This document shows positions 26,521 through 35,280 of a stretch of DNA of 64,000 nucleotides, one piece after another. The DNA comes from Pseudomonas sp. UBA5706 (lineage in GTDB: Bacteria; Pseudomonadota; Gammaproteobacteria; Pseudomonadales; Pseudomonadaceae), in NCBI RefSeq assembly GCF_002419965.1, contig NZ_DIHC01000016.1, positions 291,496-355,495 of the forward strand, in the 5' to 3' direction. Positions within the stretch are counted from its first letter, which is position 1. Each line of letters opens with the position of its first letter. The position numbers and the translations under genes were made by a program. The notes below the pieces were generated by a model, which had not been told where the DNA came from, ran no database searches, and saw nothing but the letters and a program-made list of their open reading frames with translations.

Positions 26521-29031
26521 CTAGCCTTCGCGCAGCACCGTGAGCGGGCTGGCATTCAGCGCCCGGCGTGTGCCGAATACCCCGGCGCCACCGACCAGCA
26601 GCGCGCCGATCAGCGGCAGCGCCAGCAGCCACGGATGCGGCGACCATTGCAGGCTGAACGCGTAGCGGTACAGCGCAAAGCTCACCAACTCGCAACCCAG
26701 TGCTGCCAGCACGCCACTGACCGCGCCCAGCAAGCCGAACTCGATGCGCCGTGCCTTGACCAGCAGTGCGCGGTTGGCACCCAGGGCCCTGAGCAACGCG
26801 CCCTGCCGGATACGCTCGTCCAACGTCGCTTGAAGGCCCGAGAACAGTACCGCAAGCCCGGCCGCCAGCACGAACAGCAACACGTACTGCACCGCCAGCG
26901 TGACCTGATCGAGGATGCTGCGCAGTTGCTCCAGCAGCGCCTCGACCTGCAGGATCGTCACCGCCGGGAAAGCACGGGACATCTCGACGATCTGCTGATC
27001 ATGACCGGGTGCAAGGTAAAAGCTGGTCAGGTAAGTGATCGGTACGTCTTTTAATGTGCCTGGTTGGAAGATCACGAAGAAGTTGGGCTGGAAGGTATCC
27101 CAGTTGATGTCGCGCAGGCTGGTGACCTTGACCTCATAAGTCGCGCCACCGATCACGAAGCTCAGCGTATCGCCCAGTTTCATGTTCAGGCTCCTGGCCA
27201 GCCTGGCTTCGACCGAGACGCCGGGAATGCTGTCGGCAGCAGGCAGTTGATCATTCCACCACTGGCCTTCGGTGATGCTATTACCTTCTGGCAGATGGGC
27301 CGACCAGGTCAGGTTGAGGTCACGCTGGGTAGCGTTTTCGCCCCGCGAATCCTTGGTCACGAACTTGCTCACTGGCTCGCCGTTGATGCTCATCAGGCGT
27401 CCGGGAATCATCGGGTACAGCGGCGCGCTGTGCGTCGACAGCTGACTGATGCGTTCGGCGAAATGGTCGCGTTCGGTGGGCAGGATATTCAGCGCGAAGT
27501 AATTGGGCGCCTCCTTGGGCAGCTGATTCTGCCAGGTGTCGAGCAGTTCCCCGCGCAACAGCGCGATCAACCCCATGGAGAGCAGGATCAGGCCGAACGC
27601 CAAGGATTGTCCGGCCGCTGCCATGGGGTGGCGCAGCAGTTGGCCCAACCCCAGACGCCAGGGTAAAGATGCGTTGGCCAGCAAGCGTCGCAGGCTTTGC
27701 AGCGTCAGTAGCAGCACGCCACCGAGGACAATCGCCGCCATCAGCCCGCCGCCAAGCAGGGCGAACGTTAGCACCAGATCCAGGCTCAGGCGCCACATGA
27801 TCAGCCCCAGCGCCAACAACGCAGCACCGTAGACCAGCCAGGTGCTGGCGGGAGTCGGCAGCATGTCGCGGCGCAATACGCGCAACGGCGGCACCCGACC
27901 CAGGGCTGCCAGCGGAGGCAGGGCGAAACCGCCCAGGGCCACCAGCCCCGTGCCGATTCCCGCAAGCGCGGGCAGCCAGTCTCCCGGCGGTACTGCGGCC
28001 GGCAAAAGATCTTCGAGCAGGTAAAACAAACCCAGTTGAGCGAACCAGCCGAGCAGGGCGCCGGCGACGCTGGCGGCAATGCCGAGCATCGCCAGTTGCA
28101 GGCTGAACAGCACCAGCGCTTCGTTACGCGACAGGCCAAGGCAGCGCAGCAGCGCGCTGGCGTCGAAGCGCCGCACGGCGAAACGCGCCGCCGACAACGC
28201 CACGGCGACCCCGGCCACCAGCACGGCCACCAGGCTCGCCATGTTCAGATAACGTTCGGCCTTGCCCAACGCGCCGCCAATCTGCTGATTGCCGTCGCGG
28301 GCATCGTCGATTTTCTGGTTCGGTGCCAGTCCCGGCTCGACCGCCTTGCGATAAGCCGCCAGCGCCTGCGGCGTACCGCGCCACAACTCACGAAAGTTGA
28401 CCCGGCTGCCCGGTTGCACGACCTTGGTCGCTGCAAGATCGGCCATGTTGATCATGACCCGAGGCGTCAAGCTGTAGAAATTGCCGGCGCGATCAGGCTC
28501 GTACGTCAGGACGCGGGTCAGCTTCAAGGTCGTGGAGCCGACGTCGATGCTGTCGCCGACTTTCAGGTTCAACGCCACCAGAATCCGCGCTTCGGCCCAG
28601 GCTTCACCGGCCTTCGGCTCGCCACCGCTGACTTCGGGCTGATAGGGCGCTTCGGCACTTTTCAGCTCGCCTCGCAGGGGATAGGCGCCGTCCACAGCCT
28701 TCACACTGGCGAGTTGAATGCCGTTGTCGGTAGCGACCACGCTGGAAAAAATGACGATTTGCGAGTGATCGAGCTTGAGTGCCGTACCGGCGTCGATCTG
28801 CTCGGGTCTGGCAGGGTCAGAGCCGCTGAGTATCAGGTCGGCGCCGAGAAACTCCGTGGCGCGTAACAGCATCGCGTTGTTCAGCCGCGCGCCGAAATAA
28901 CCGATGGCGGTACTGGCGGCAACCGCCACCACCAGCGCAAAAAACAGCACGCGCAGCTCTCCGGCGCGGGCATCGCGCATCAGCTGGCGGCCGGCGAGGC
29001 TCAGTAGACGGGCAAAAGGCAAACGTGCCAT
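26521..29031 (-). CDS. ybbP: FtsX-like ABC transporter permease (YbbP)
   Basis: The 836-residue product starts at ATG 29031, whose A is shared with the TGA stop of the ATPase gene upstream, so the two are translationally coupled. It has an N-terminal membrane segment, a large periplasmic region, about ten hydrophobic segments in total and two FtsX-type permease regions (about 260-380 and 710-830). This matches the YbbP family, which pairs with YbbA as a MacB-like ABC system and is thought to act on envelope lipids or peptides. The substrate is not established. The order TesA, YbbA, YbbP is the same as in E. coli. Confidence 0.87.
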   Translation of the reverse strand: MARLPFARLLSLAGRQLMRDARAGELRVLFFALVVAVAASTAIGYFGARLNNAMLLRATEFLGADLILSGSDPARPEQIDAGTALKLDHSQIVIFSSVVATDNGIQLASVKAVDGAYPLRGELKSAEAPYQPEVSGGEPKAGEAWAEARILVALNLKVGDSIDVGSTTLKLTRVLTYEPDRAGNFYSLTPRVMINMADLAATKVVQPGSRVNFRELWRGTPQALAAYRKAVEPGLAPNQKIDDARDGNQQIGGALGKAERYLNMASLVAVLVAGVAVALSAARFAVRRFDASALLRCLGLSRNEALVLFSLQLAMLGIAASVAGALLGWFAQLGLFYLLEDLLPAAVPPGDWLPALAGIGTGLVALGGFALPPLAALGRVPPLRVLRRDMLPTPASTWLVYGAALLALGLIMWRLSLDLVLTFALLGGGLMAAIVLGGVLLLTLQSLRRLLANASLPWRLGLGQLLRHPMAAAGQSLAFGLILLSMGLIALLRGELLDTWQNQLPKEAPNYFALNILPTERDHFAERISQLSTHSAPLYPMIPGRLMSINGEPVSKFVTKDSRGENATQRDLNLTWSAHLPEGNSITEGQWWNDQLPAADSIPGVSVEARLARSLNMKLGDTLSFVIGGATYEVKVTSLRDINWDTFQPNFFVIFQPGTLKDVPITYLTSFYLAPGHDQQIVEMSRAFPAVTILQVEALLEQLRSILDQVTLAVQYVLLFVLAAGLAVLFSGLQATLDERIRQGALLRALGANRALLVKARRIEFGLLGAVSGVLAALGCELVSFALYRYAFSLQWSPHPWLLALPLIGALLVGGAGVFGTRRALNASPLTVLREG

Positions 29032-29714
29032 CAAGGCTCCATGGGGGCGACCAGTCGGCCACCTTCAAGACGGATCAGTCGCCTGCAGCGATGAGCCAGG
29101 CGTTCATCATGGGTGACCAGCACCAGCGTGGTGTTGCGTTCCTGGTTCAGCGCGAACAGCAGGTCGCTGATGCGCTCACCGGTCTGGCTGTCGAGGTTGC
29201 CGGTGGGCTCGTCGGCAAACAGCACGTCGGGATCGGCGGCAAAGGCGCGGGCGATGGCCACGCGTTGCTGTTCACCGCCGGATAATTGTTTGGGGGAGTG
29301 GGTCAAGCGCTGACCGAGGCCCACGCGCTCCAGCAGATGACGGGCCTGCTCGCGAGCGTCCTTGCGACCTTCCAGTTCCATGGGCAGCATGACGTTTTCC
29401 AGCGCATTCAAGCTGTCGAGTAACTGAAACGACTGGAATACGAAACCCACGTGCTCGGCACGAACCCGTGCCCGCTGGTCTTCATCCAGCTCACTGAGGT
29501 TGCGCCCCGACAAGGTGACTGATCCTGCGCTTGGCAGATCCAGTCCGGCGAGCAGCCCCAGCAGGGTGGACTTGCCGGAACCGGAGGCGCCAACGATGGC
29601 CAGTGTGTCGCCCTTGTTTAGTTCCAGGGAGAGTTCGTGCAGGATGGTCAAGTCACCTTCGGTGCTTGGGACCACTTTGCTGAGGTTCTGCGCACTGAGA
29701 ATACTTTCGCTCAT
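29031..29714 (-). CDS. ybbA: ABC transporter ATP-binding protein (YbbA)
   Basis: The 227-residue ATPase has Walker A GASGSGKST (42-50), Q-loop FQSFQLLDSL, signature LSGGEQQRVAIARA (144-157), Walker B DVLFADEP (163-170) and a switch His in LVTHD. It is of the LolD/MacB type that energises FtsX-like permeases. It overlaps the permease start by one base. Its own start codon (29714) lies only 10 bases from the divergent tesA start, so its promoter must sit within tesA coding sequence. Confidence 0.92.
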   Translation of the reverse strand: MSESILSAQNLSKVVPSTEGDLTILHELSLELNKGDTLAIVGASGSGKSTLLGLLAGLDLPSAGSVTLSGRNLSELDEDQRARVRAEHVGFVFQSFQLLDSLNALENVMLPMELEGRKDAREQARHLLERVGLGQRLTHSPKQLSGGEQQRVAIARAFAADPDVLFADEPTGNLDSQTGERISDLLFALNQERNTTLVLVTHDERLAHRCRRLIRLEGGRLVAPMEP

Positions 29715-29724
29715 GGAGAATCCG

Positions 29725-30330
29725 ATGCGTGCGTGGTTTTTAAGTGCTGGCCTGGGGTTGCTGCTGTTGTCTCAAGGAGCCATGGCAGGCACGGTTCTGA
29801 TCGTTGGGGATAGTATCAGCGCGGCTTTCGGCCTGGATACACGTTTGGGCTGGGTGAGTCTTCTCGAGAAGCGCCTGGCAGAGCAGGGCTACGAGGACAC
29901 AGTGGTCAATGCATCGATCAGCGGCGACACCAGTGCCGGTGGCCAGGCGCGGCTGCCAGCGCTGCTGGCGGAGCATAAACCGGATCTGGTGATCCTTGAG
30001 CTGGGCGGCAACGACGGCCTGAGAGGGCAGCCTCCGGCGCAACTGCAACAAAATCTTGCATCAATGATCGACAGTTCCCGCGCGGCAGGGGCCAAGGTGT
30101 TGCTGCTGGGGATGCAGATACCGCCCAACTATGGCGCGCGCTATACGACCGCGTTCAAAGAGGTCTACAGCAATCTGGCCAGCGAGAAGAAGGTTGCGCT
30201 CGTGCCGTTCATGCTTGAAGGGGTCGGTGGGGTGCCTGAATACACTCAGGCTGATGGGCTGCACCCGGCAGCCAATGCTCAGGGGCGACTGCTCGAAAAC
30301 GTCTGGCCGCAGTTGAAAGCGCTTCTCTAG
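29725..30330 (+). CDS. tesA: TesA-type GDSL arylesterase/thioesterase
   Basis: ATG 29725 is chosen because GGAG lies 7 bases upstream and the product then begins with a proper signal peptide (MRAWFLSAGLGLLLLSQGAMA). The mature 180-residue enzyme has SGNH-hydrolase blocks: GDS with nucleophile Ser30, the glycine and GGND blocks (LGGNDGLRG) and the DGLHP Asp-His pair near the C-terminus. TesA hydrolyses acyl-CoA and aryl esters in the periplasm. It diverges from ybbA as in many gammaproteobacteria. Confidence 0.92.
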   Translation: MRAWFLSAGLGLLLLSQGAMAGTVLIVGDSISAAFGLDTRLGWVSLLEKRLAEQGYEDTVVNASISGDTSAGGQARLPALLAEHKPDLVILELGGNDGLRGQPPAQLQQNLASMIDSSRAAGAKVLLLGMQIPPNYGARYTTAFKEVYSNLASEKKVALVPFMLEGVGGVPEYTQADGLHPAANAQGRLLENVWPQLKALL

Positions 30331-30653
30331 GTGAGATGGTTGCGGGGATCCGGGAGTAGATCGGTAGTCTCGGGTGGGTCTGGCTGGCTTTGTCTAATGG
30401 CGGCAAGCAATGTTCGGCTGGCTTCAACGTTGATCCTCAGGCATGCCTCGATCCAGGGTGGGAGACTTCGGAGGCAGTGATCTCAACAAATTGCACATTG
30501 GACGACGTCCGTCCACGCCGCGCAAAAAACGGATACGCACCACCTCCAATCCCATCCTGGCAACCTGCTCCACGCTGCAAAATTAAAGCCCTCCAGCCCT
30601 TTTCCCAACGAAGCCTTTCGGCTAATGTGGCGCCCCCTATCCGGAGCCCCCCG
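30331..30653. other. Intergenic region between tesA and a small CDS
   Basis: This 323-base stretch shows no convincing gene on either strand. An open frame continues upstream of the following gene (from 30390), but the extra residues are rich in Pro, Arg and Cys with no ribosome site, and are probably not translated. The last 100 bases before 30654 presumably carry that gene's promoter; no clear consensus was found. Confidence 0.5.
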
Positions 30654-30947
30654 ATGCGTCGCCCTGCCTGGTCCCTGTTTGCCTATCAACTGATCGAGCC
30701 CGACGAGCAACTCGACCTCTTCGCGTGCCAGGAAGTTCGTGTGCATCTTGTCGCCCGGCAACTGGAACTGGCCGGTTCAGCCGACCGCACCCTCTGCGGT
30801 ACGTTGCTGCCCGCCCAGCCGCGCTGGTCCGATGTCGAGCAGGCGATCTACCAGGATGAGCGGTTGTGTCCGCTGTGCCGGGCGATCATCGATGCCCAGC
30901 GAAGGGGTTGGCACCCCATCTGGCCGGAACTCGATCAGACCCTGTAA
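30654..30947 (+). CDS. Conserved small protein with CxxC motif, function unknown
   Basis: The start is ATG 30654, with GGAG 8 bases upstream. The 97-residue product (MRRPAWSLFAYQLIEPDEQ...) is soluble and acidic in its first half. It has three cysteines of note: one in RTLCGT and a CPLC pair (LCPLCRAIIDAQ) near residue 75. The CxxC pair suggests a small metal-binding or redox element. A similar gene commonly precedes the L,D-transpeptidase next to oprI in Pseudomonas, as here. No function is known to me. Confidence 0.7.
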   Translation: MRRPAWSLFAYQLIEPDEQLDLFACQEVRVHLVARQLELAGSADRTLCGTLLPAQPRWSDVEQAIYQDERLCPLCRAIIDAQRRGWHPIWPELDQTL

Positions 30948-31047
30948 GCCCCGCACCGGGTAAGCCATCGCGCCTACTCCCGGAGGCCTCGGGGTGCGTG
31001 TACAATCGCGCTCACTCAAGCCCTCCGTTGACCCAAGGATTCCCCGG

Positions 31048-32016
31048 ATGTTGTCGCGCATTCCAGCTTTCGCCCGCTGTCTGTCGCTCGCTGCACTGTG
31101 TGCGGCCGGCCCTGCCTTTGCTCTGGAGTTTCCATTGCCACCGCCGGGCGAAGACATCATCGGTCAGGTGCAGACCGTTACGGCCAAATACGAAGATACG
31201 TTCGCTGACCTGGGCACCCAGTACGATCTGGGCTATCTGGAAATGATCGCCGCCAACCCCGGCGTTGATGCCTGGCTGCCGGGCGCTGGCACCCAGGTGA
31301 TCCTGCCGACCCGTTTCATCCTGCCGCCGGGCCCGCGTGAGGGCATCGTCATCAACCTGGCCGAGTACCGCCTTTATTACTACCCGAAGGGCGAGAACGT
31401 GGTGTACACCTTCCCGCTAGGTATCGGTCGGGAAGGCTGGGGCTCGCCGGTGTCCACGACTAAGGTGACCGCCAAGACCCCGAACCCGACCTGGACCCCG
31501 CCTGCGTCGGTCAAGGCCGAGCACGCGGCCGATGGTGACATCCTCCCCGACGTCGTGCCTGCCGGCCCGGACAATCCGTTGGGGCCGTTCAAATTCGGCC
31601 TGGGCTTGCCTGGCTACCTGATTCACGGTTCGAACAAGAAATTCGGCATCGGCATGCGCACCAGCCACGGCTGCTTCCGCATGTACAACAACAATGTGCT
31701 GGAAATGGCTGACATGGTGCCGGTCGGCACCACCGTGCGCATCATGAACGAGCCCTACAAGTTCGGCATCAGCGGCGGCAAGGTCTATCTGGAAGCGCAC
31801 ACGCCGCTGGATGAAAGCGGCAATCCATCGGTGGTCGACAAACACACCGCGGTAATCAATGCGCTGCTCAAGCGTGAAGATCTGGCAGGCAGCCTGCGAA
31901 TCAATTGGGATGAAGTGCGTGACGTAGTCGCCGCCGAAGATGGCATGCCGGTTGAGATCGCGGTGCCAGGCGTCCAGGCGCCACCTGTGGACAATGCGCC
32001 GGTGACCCTGCAGTAA
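31048..32016 (+). CDS. L,D-transpeptidase (ErfK/YbiS/YkuD family)
   Basis: Starting at ATG 31048 (AAGGA upstream) gives 322 residues with a signal peptide (cleaved near AFA-LEF, residue 25). A LysM-like peptidoglycan-binding segment follows (about 50-92), then a YkuD catalytic domain (about 98-235). The active-site signature is intact: His193 in YLIHGSNKKFG and SHGCFRM with nucleophile Cys209. Such enzymes make 3-3 peptidoglycan cross-links or attach outer-membrane lipoproteins to peptidoglycan. The gene ends just upstream of and converging on oprI, a murein-linked lipoprotein gene, which fits the anchoring role but does not prove it. Confidence 0.9.
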   Translation: MLSRIPAFARCLSLAALCAAGPAFALEFPLPPPGEDIIGQVQTVTAKYEDTFADLGTQYDLGYLEMIAANPGVDAWLPGAGTQVILPTRFILPPGPREGIVINLAEYRLYYYPKGENVVYTFPLGIGREGWGSPVSTTKVTAKTPNPTWTPPASVKAEHAADGDILPDVVPAGPDNPLGPFKFGLGLPGYLIHGSNKKFGIGMRTSHGCFRMYNNNVLEMADMVPVGTTVRIMNEPYKFGISGGKVYLEAHTPLDESGNPSVVDKHTAVINALLKREDLAGSLRINWDEVRDVVAAEDGMPVEIAVPGVQAPPVDNAPVTLQ

Positions 32017-32035
32017 GTCTCGTCCGGCGCTGGCA

Positions 32036-32083
32036 CCCGTTCACGGGCCTCTTGAGCGAGAGGTCGGTGAACGGGTTTTTTAT
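32036..32083 (+). terminator. Intrinsic terminator of the L,D-transpeptidase gene
   Basis: CCCGTTCAC (32036-32044) pairs with GTGAACGGG (32067-32075), an inner CCTCTTGAGCGAGAGG can also fold, and a run of six T follows at once. Confidence 0.85.
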
Positions 32084-32127
32084 TGCCTGTCGATCGGTCG
32101 CGGACATGGTCAACGCGAAACGGGCAA

Positions 32128-32160
32128 CAAAAAAGCCGATCCGAAACCGGACCGGCTTAT
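32128..32160 (-). terminator. Intrinsic terminator of oprI
   Basis: On the minus strand AAGCCGGTCCG pairs with CGGATCGGCTT (one mismatch) around a GTTT loop and is followed by a T-run (seen as AAAAAA at 32129-32134 on the plus strand). It lies 20 bases beyond the oprI stop. Confidence 0.85.
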
Positions 32161-32179
32161 CAATAATCCCGAGGGATTA

Positions 32180-32431
32180 TTACTTGCGGCTTGCCTTGTC
32201 GAGCATGCGCAGAGCGCGCTCGTTGGCTTCGTCAGCAGTTTGCTGAGCTTTCTGAGCAGCAGCCAGCGCTTCATCTGCCTTGCGATAGGCTTCATCGGCA
32301 CGAGCTTGCGAACGAGCGGCTGCGTCTTCAGTTGCAGTCAGACGAGCTTCAGTTTCTTTGGATGCGCTGCTGCAACCGGTAGCCAGAACTGCGGCCAGGG
32401 CCAGAGCAGAGAATTTCAGAACGTTGTTCAT
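32180..32431 (-). CDS. oprI: Major outer-membrane lipoprotein OprI (Lpp-like)
   Basis: The 83-residue precursor has a signal peptide with lipobox LATGC (lipidated Cys20) and a mature region of Ala-rich heptad repeats (ARADEAYRKADEALAAAQKAQQ) forming a trimeric coiled coil. The C-terminal RK end of Lpp-like proteins is attached to peptidoglycan. AGGGG lies at ideal distance from the ATG, and a strong terminator follows, as expected for one of the most abundant proteins in the cell. It converges on an L,D-transpeptidase gene. Confidence 0.97.
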   Translation of the reverse strand: MNNVLKFSALALAAVLATGCSSASKETEARLTATEDAAARSQARADEAYRKADEALAAAQKAQQTADEANERALRMLDKASRK

Positions 32432-33216
32432 CGTGTTCCCCTTAAAGGACTTCTATCGAATGAGTCATCTCTCGAAAATGAGAAAATGACCGGCGTACAT
32501 ACTACCCATTGTTTGTAGTAAGTAAACGGACTAAGCGCAAGAACCGCACAAAATTCTTTGCTTTGAAAGCCTTCCGTGCCACTCCTCACGTATTTTCTGG
32601 AAAAACGTGCCGCTGTCAGGCGAGTCCCCCTGCCAGTGCATCCAGATGCCAACGGCGCTTTGGGCGCATCTACGAGTTCGTCGGGCGGATCGGCAGCATG
32701 CCTGCAGGCTCTTGAGTCTGTTCGGATTAGCCGCGTTACAGCCTTTTTTGTATAGACATTGATCGACGATGACGCTTGTTCTGTGCTGCCCGGGGTGACT
32801 TATAGGGAAGTGACCCCGGGCAAGCCGTGTACGTCACAATGGACATTAAACGGCGGCAGCAGGTTCAACAGCAAAGCGCGCAGTTGTGAGGCAGCGCATA
32901 TTCGTAGGCATTTGTTGAGCCCGTTCGCCAATGACGCCTACTATGAGGTGGCTCGGTTGCCTGGGGAGCCAAGCCCCTTGGTAGCCAAATCAGGCACAGG
33001 ATGGCGTTGCAGGCAGTGCCAACACGTCGCGAGCGAAGGCGAGGTCGCACAAAAGCCGATGCATTGAGGGAGTTCAGGGGTGTTTTATGAACCTTTTTTG
33101 CCGGTTTTCAACGCCCCGTTGCCAAGCGCTGTCGTTTTCACGTTGCCCGATGGTTCCTTCGCCGGACAAACATCGGTAAGGTAGGGGTCAAATTCCAAGA
33201 CCCGCGAGGAGTAGTG
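32432..33216. other. Long intergenic region between oprI and the GNAT gene
   Basis: No gene is supported in these 785 bases. The left end holds the oprI promoter and leader (AT-rich, about 32450-32540, with a TAGTAT-like -10 on the minus strand). At 32788-32821 is a perfect 9-base inverted repeat, GCCCGGGGT and ACCCCGGGC, around a 16-base spacer. A 16-codon open frame starts at 32839 but has no ribosome site. The rest looks like decayed sequence. In P. aeruginosa the genes on the two sides belong to separate chromosomal regions, so a rearrangement boundary may lie here. Confidence 0.5.
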
Positions 33217-33498
33217 ATGAGCGAGGCGTTGTACATCCACCATGACGAGACCGGTCACCAGTTCGAGGTCAATATCGACGGTCACCGTGCTTACCTGACG
33301 TACATGGATCTGGGAAAGCAGACTCTGGATATCTATCGTACGTTCGTTCCCAATGCACTCCGAGGCCGGGGCATCGCCGCGGCATTGACCGAAGTGGCGC
33401 TGGATTATGCCGAGAGCAATGGCTATACCGTCATTCCATCGTGCTCCTACGTCGAGCGCTACATGGAACGCAATCAGCGCCAGGCGGCCAAGATCTGA
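33217..33498 (+). CDS. Small GNAT-like acetyltransferase (YidJ/YjdJ type)
   Basis: ATG 33217 is used (GAGGAG 6 bases upstream; a GTG directly before it is also possible). The 93-residue product has only the core of the GNAT fold: strands around HRAYLTYMDLGKQTLDIYRTFVP and the acetyl-CoA loop ALRGRGIAAALTEVALDYAES, then strand-turn VIPSCSYVERYMERN. This matches the mini-GNAT family of about 90-100 residues. Function in the cell is unknown; related proteins are thought to bind acetyl-CoA. Confidence 0.82.
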   Translation: MSEALYIHHDETGHQFEVNIDGHRAYLTYMDLGKQTLDIYRTFVPNALRGRGIAAALTEVALDYAESNGYTVIPSCSYVERYMERNQRQAAKI

Positions 33499-33540
33499 TC
33501 AGCCGATCAGTGGGCCTTGCAGGTGCAATCTTCACCATCA

Positions 33541-33566
33541 AAAACGCCGAGCGATTGCTCGGCGTT
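33541..33566. terminator. Bidirectional intrinsic terminator
   Basis: AAAACGCCGAGC and GCTCGGCGTTTT form a perfect 11-12 base stem with a GATT-containing loop. T-runs lie on both strands, so it can serve the small GNAT gene and the converging DAHP synthase gene. Confidence 0.85.
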
Positions 33567-33584
33567 TTCGTTTCCGGGCCCCGA

Positions 33585-34661
33585 TCAGCCGCGCTTGCGC
33601 TGTGGCAGCACGTTTTTGAGCTTGGCATGCATGCTGCGCAAGGTCTTTTCAGTGGCTTCCCAATCGATGCAGGCGTCGGTGATCGACACGCCATATTGCA
33701 AGTCCGCGAGGTCCTTGGGAATTGACTGTGCGCCCCATTTGAGATGGCTTTCGACCATCAGGCCGATGATCGATTCGTTGCCTTCCAGAATCTGGTTAGC
33801 GACGTTTTCCATGACCAGCGGTTGCAATGCCGGATCCTTGTTGGAGTTGGCGTGACTGGCGTCGACCATGATGTTCGGCTTGATCTTGGCTTTGTTCAGC
33901 GCCTGCTCGCACAGGGCGACACTCACCGAGTCGTAGTTCGGCTTGCCGTTGCCACCGCGCAGCACCACGTGTCCGTAGGCGTTGCCCTTGGTGGTGACGA
34001 TGGATACGCCACCTTCCTGGTTGATGCCCAGGAACCGGTGCGGGCTGGAGACCGACTGCAGCGCGTTGATCGCGACTGTCAGGCCACCGTCGGTGCCGTT
34101 CTTGAAGCCAACCGCCGAGGACAGGCCCGAAGCCATTTCACGGTGCGTCTGGGATTCGGTGGTGCGTGCGCCAATGGCCGACCAACTGATCAGATCCTGC
34201 AAGTACTGCGGGGAGATCGGGTCCAGCGCTTCGGTAGCGGTTGGCAAGCCTTTCTCGGCCAGGTCCAGCAGCAACTGGCGACCGATGTGCAGGCCGTCCT
34301 GGATCTTGAAGGAGTCGTCCAGATACGGGTCGTTGATCAGGCCTTTCCAGCCGACGGTCGTGCGCGGTTTTTCAAAATACACGCGCATGACCAGGTACAG
34401 GGTGTCGGACAGCTCGGCAGCCAGCGCCTTGAGGCGATCGGCGTATTCGTGGGCGGCCTTGATATCGTGGATCGAGCACGGCCCGATCACGATGAACAGG
34501 CGGTGGTCCTTGCCATCGAGAATATTGCGGATAACTTCGCGGCCCTTGCTCACTGTCGCCTGGGCGGCAGCAGTGAGGGGAATTTCGCGCTTGAGCTGAT
34601 CCGGAGTGATCAGTGTCTCGTTGGAAGCAACGTTGAGGTCGTCAATCGGTAAATCAGCCAT
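33585..34661 (-). CDS. aroF: Class I DAHP synthase (first step of the shikimate pathway)
   Basis: The enzyme condenses phosphoenolpyruvate with erythrose 4-phosphate. Starting at ATG 34661 (MADLPIDDLN) gives 358 residues, the length of the AroF/AroG/AroH family; an ATG at 34673 would add four residues. The conserved blocks are present: VIGPCSIHD, RVYFEKPRTTVGWKGLINDP, IGARTTESQTHREMASGL, GVSIVTTKGNAYGHVVLRGG and DASHANSNKD. The position, next to the thioredoxin gene and upstream of cysB, matches one of the two DAHP synthases of Pseudomonas. Which amino acid inhibits it cannot be read here. Confidence 0.93.
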   Translation of the reverse strand: MADLPIDDLNVASNETLITPDQLKREIPLTAAAQATVSKGREVIRNILDGKDHRLFIVIGPCSIHDIKAAHEYADRLKALAAELSDTLYLVMRVYFEKPRTTVGWKGLINDPYLDDSFKIQDGLHIGRQLLLDLAEKGLPTATEALDPISPQYLQDLISWSAIGARTTESQTHREMASGLSSAVGFKNGTDGGLTVAINALQSVSSPHRFLGINQEGGVSIVTTKGNAYGHVVLRGGNGKPNYDSVSVALCEQALNKAKIKPNIMVDASHANSNKDPALQPLVMENVANQILEGNESIIGLMVESHLKWGAQSIPKDLADLQYGVSITDACIDWEATEKTLRSMHAKLKNVLPQRKRG

Positions 34662-34904
34662 CGTGTTACTCATCAGGTCACGGGTGCAGGCCGCCAACGG
34701 CGGCCCAGCAAGGTTGAGCGCAGCGGGGAGCGGAACCTTAGCGCGTTAACCCTTATCTCGACAATGGGTAAACGCGGCTTTCGACCAACAAGCGCGGCAT
34801 TGACGGCGGATTTTTCCTTCCAGGCAATCAGCCAGCAGGTGCGAAGCTTGCGAACGGCCGCGCGGGTGGGGATATAGTGTGCCGGGGACCTTGGAGAGAT
34901 TGGC

Positions 34905-35240
34905 GTGGATCAACTGCAACTGACGGATTTCGACCTCGATCGGCAACTGCTGAACCTGCCCGGCATTTCGCTGCTGATATTCACCAGTGTCGGTTGTTCC
35001 AGCTGTCGCTGGGCGCGGCAGCAGTTGCCTGTACTGGCGTTACCGGTGCAGCGGCTGTGTTGGGTCGACGCCGAGGAGAATGGCGGGGCAGTGCAGCGTT
35101 ACGGCGTTTTCCACCTGCCCACACTGTTCGTGGTACGCGATGGCCAGTTTCATGGGGCATTGCGCTGTAAGCTGTCGGCCGATGCCATGACCCAAGCGCT
35201 GGATCAGGCGCTGGCCCTCGCGCCCGACGACTTGCCTTGA
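34905..35240 (+). CDS. Thioredoxin family protein
   Basis: A GTG start at 34905 has GGAGA 8 bases upstream. The 111-residue product has a thioredoxin fold with a CSSC active site (Cys31, Cys34) following LLIFTSVG and a cis-Pro in HLPTLFVV. It lacks a signal peptide, so it should be cytosolic. The CSSC dipeptide differs from the CGPC of thioredoxin and will shift its redox potential; the partner is unknown. It is divergent from the DAHP synthase gene. Confidence 0.85.
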   Translation: MDQLQLTDFDLDRQLLNLPGISLLIFTSVGCSSCRWARQQLPVLALPVQRLCWVDAEENGGAVQRYGVFHLPTLFVVRDGQFHGALRCKLSADAMTQALDQALALAPDDLP

Positions 35241-35280
35241 ACCTAAACGCCTGCACGCGCAGCGATCAATGGGGGAGAGC

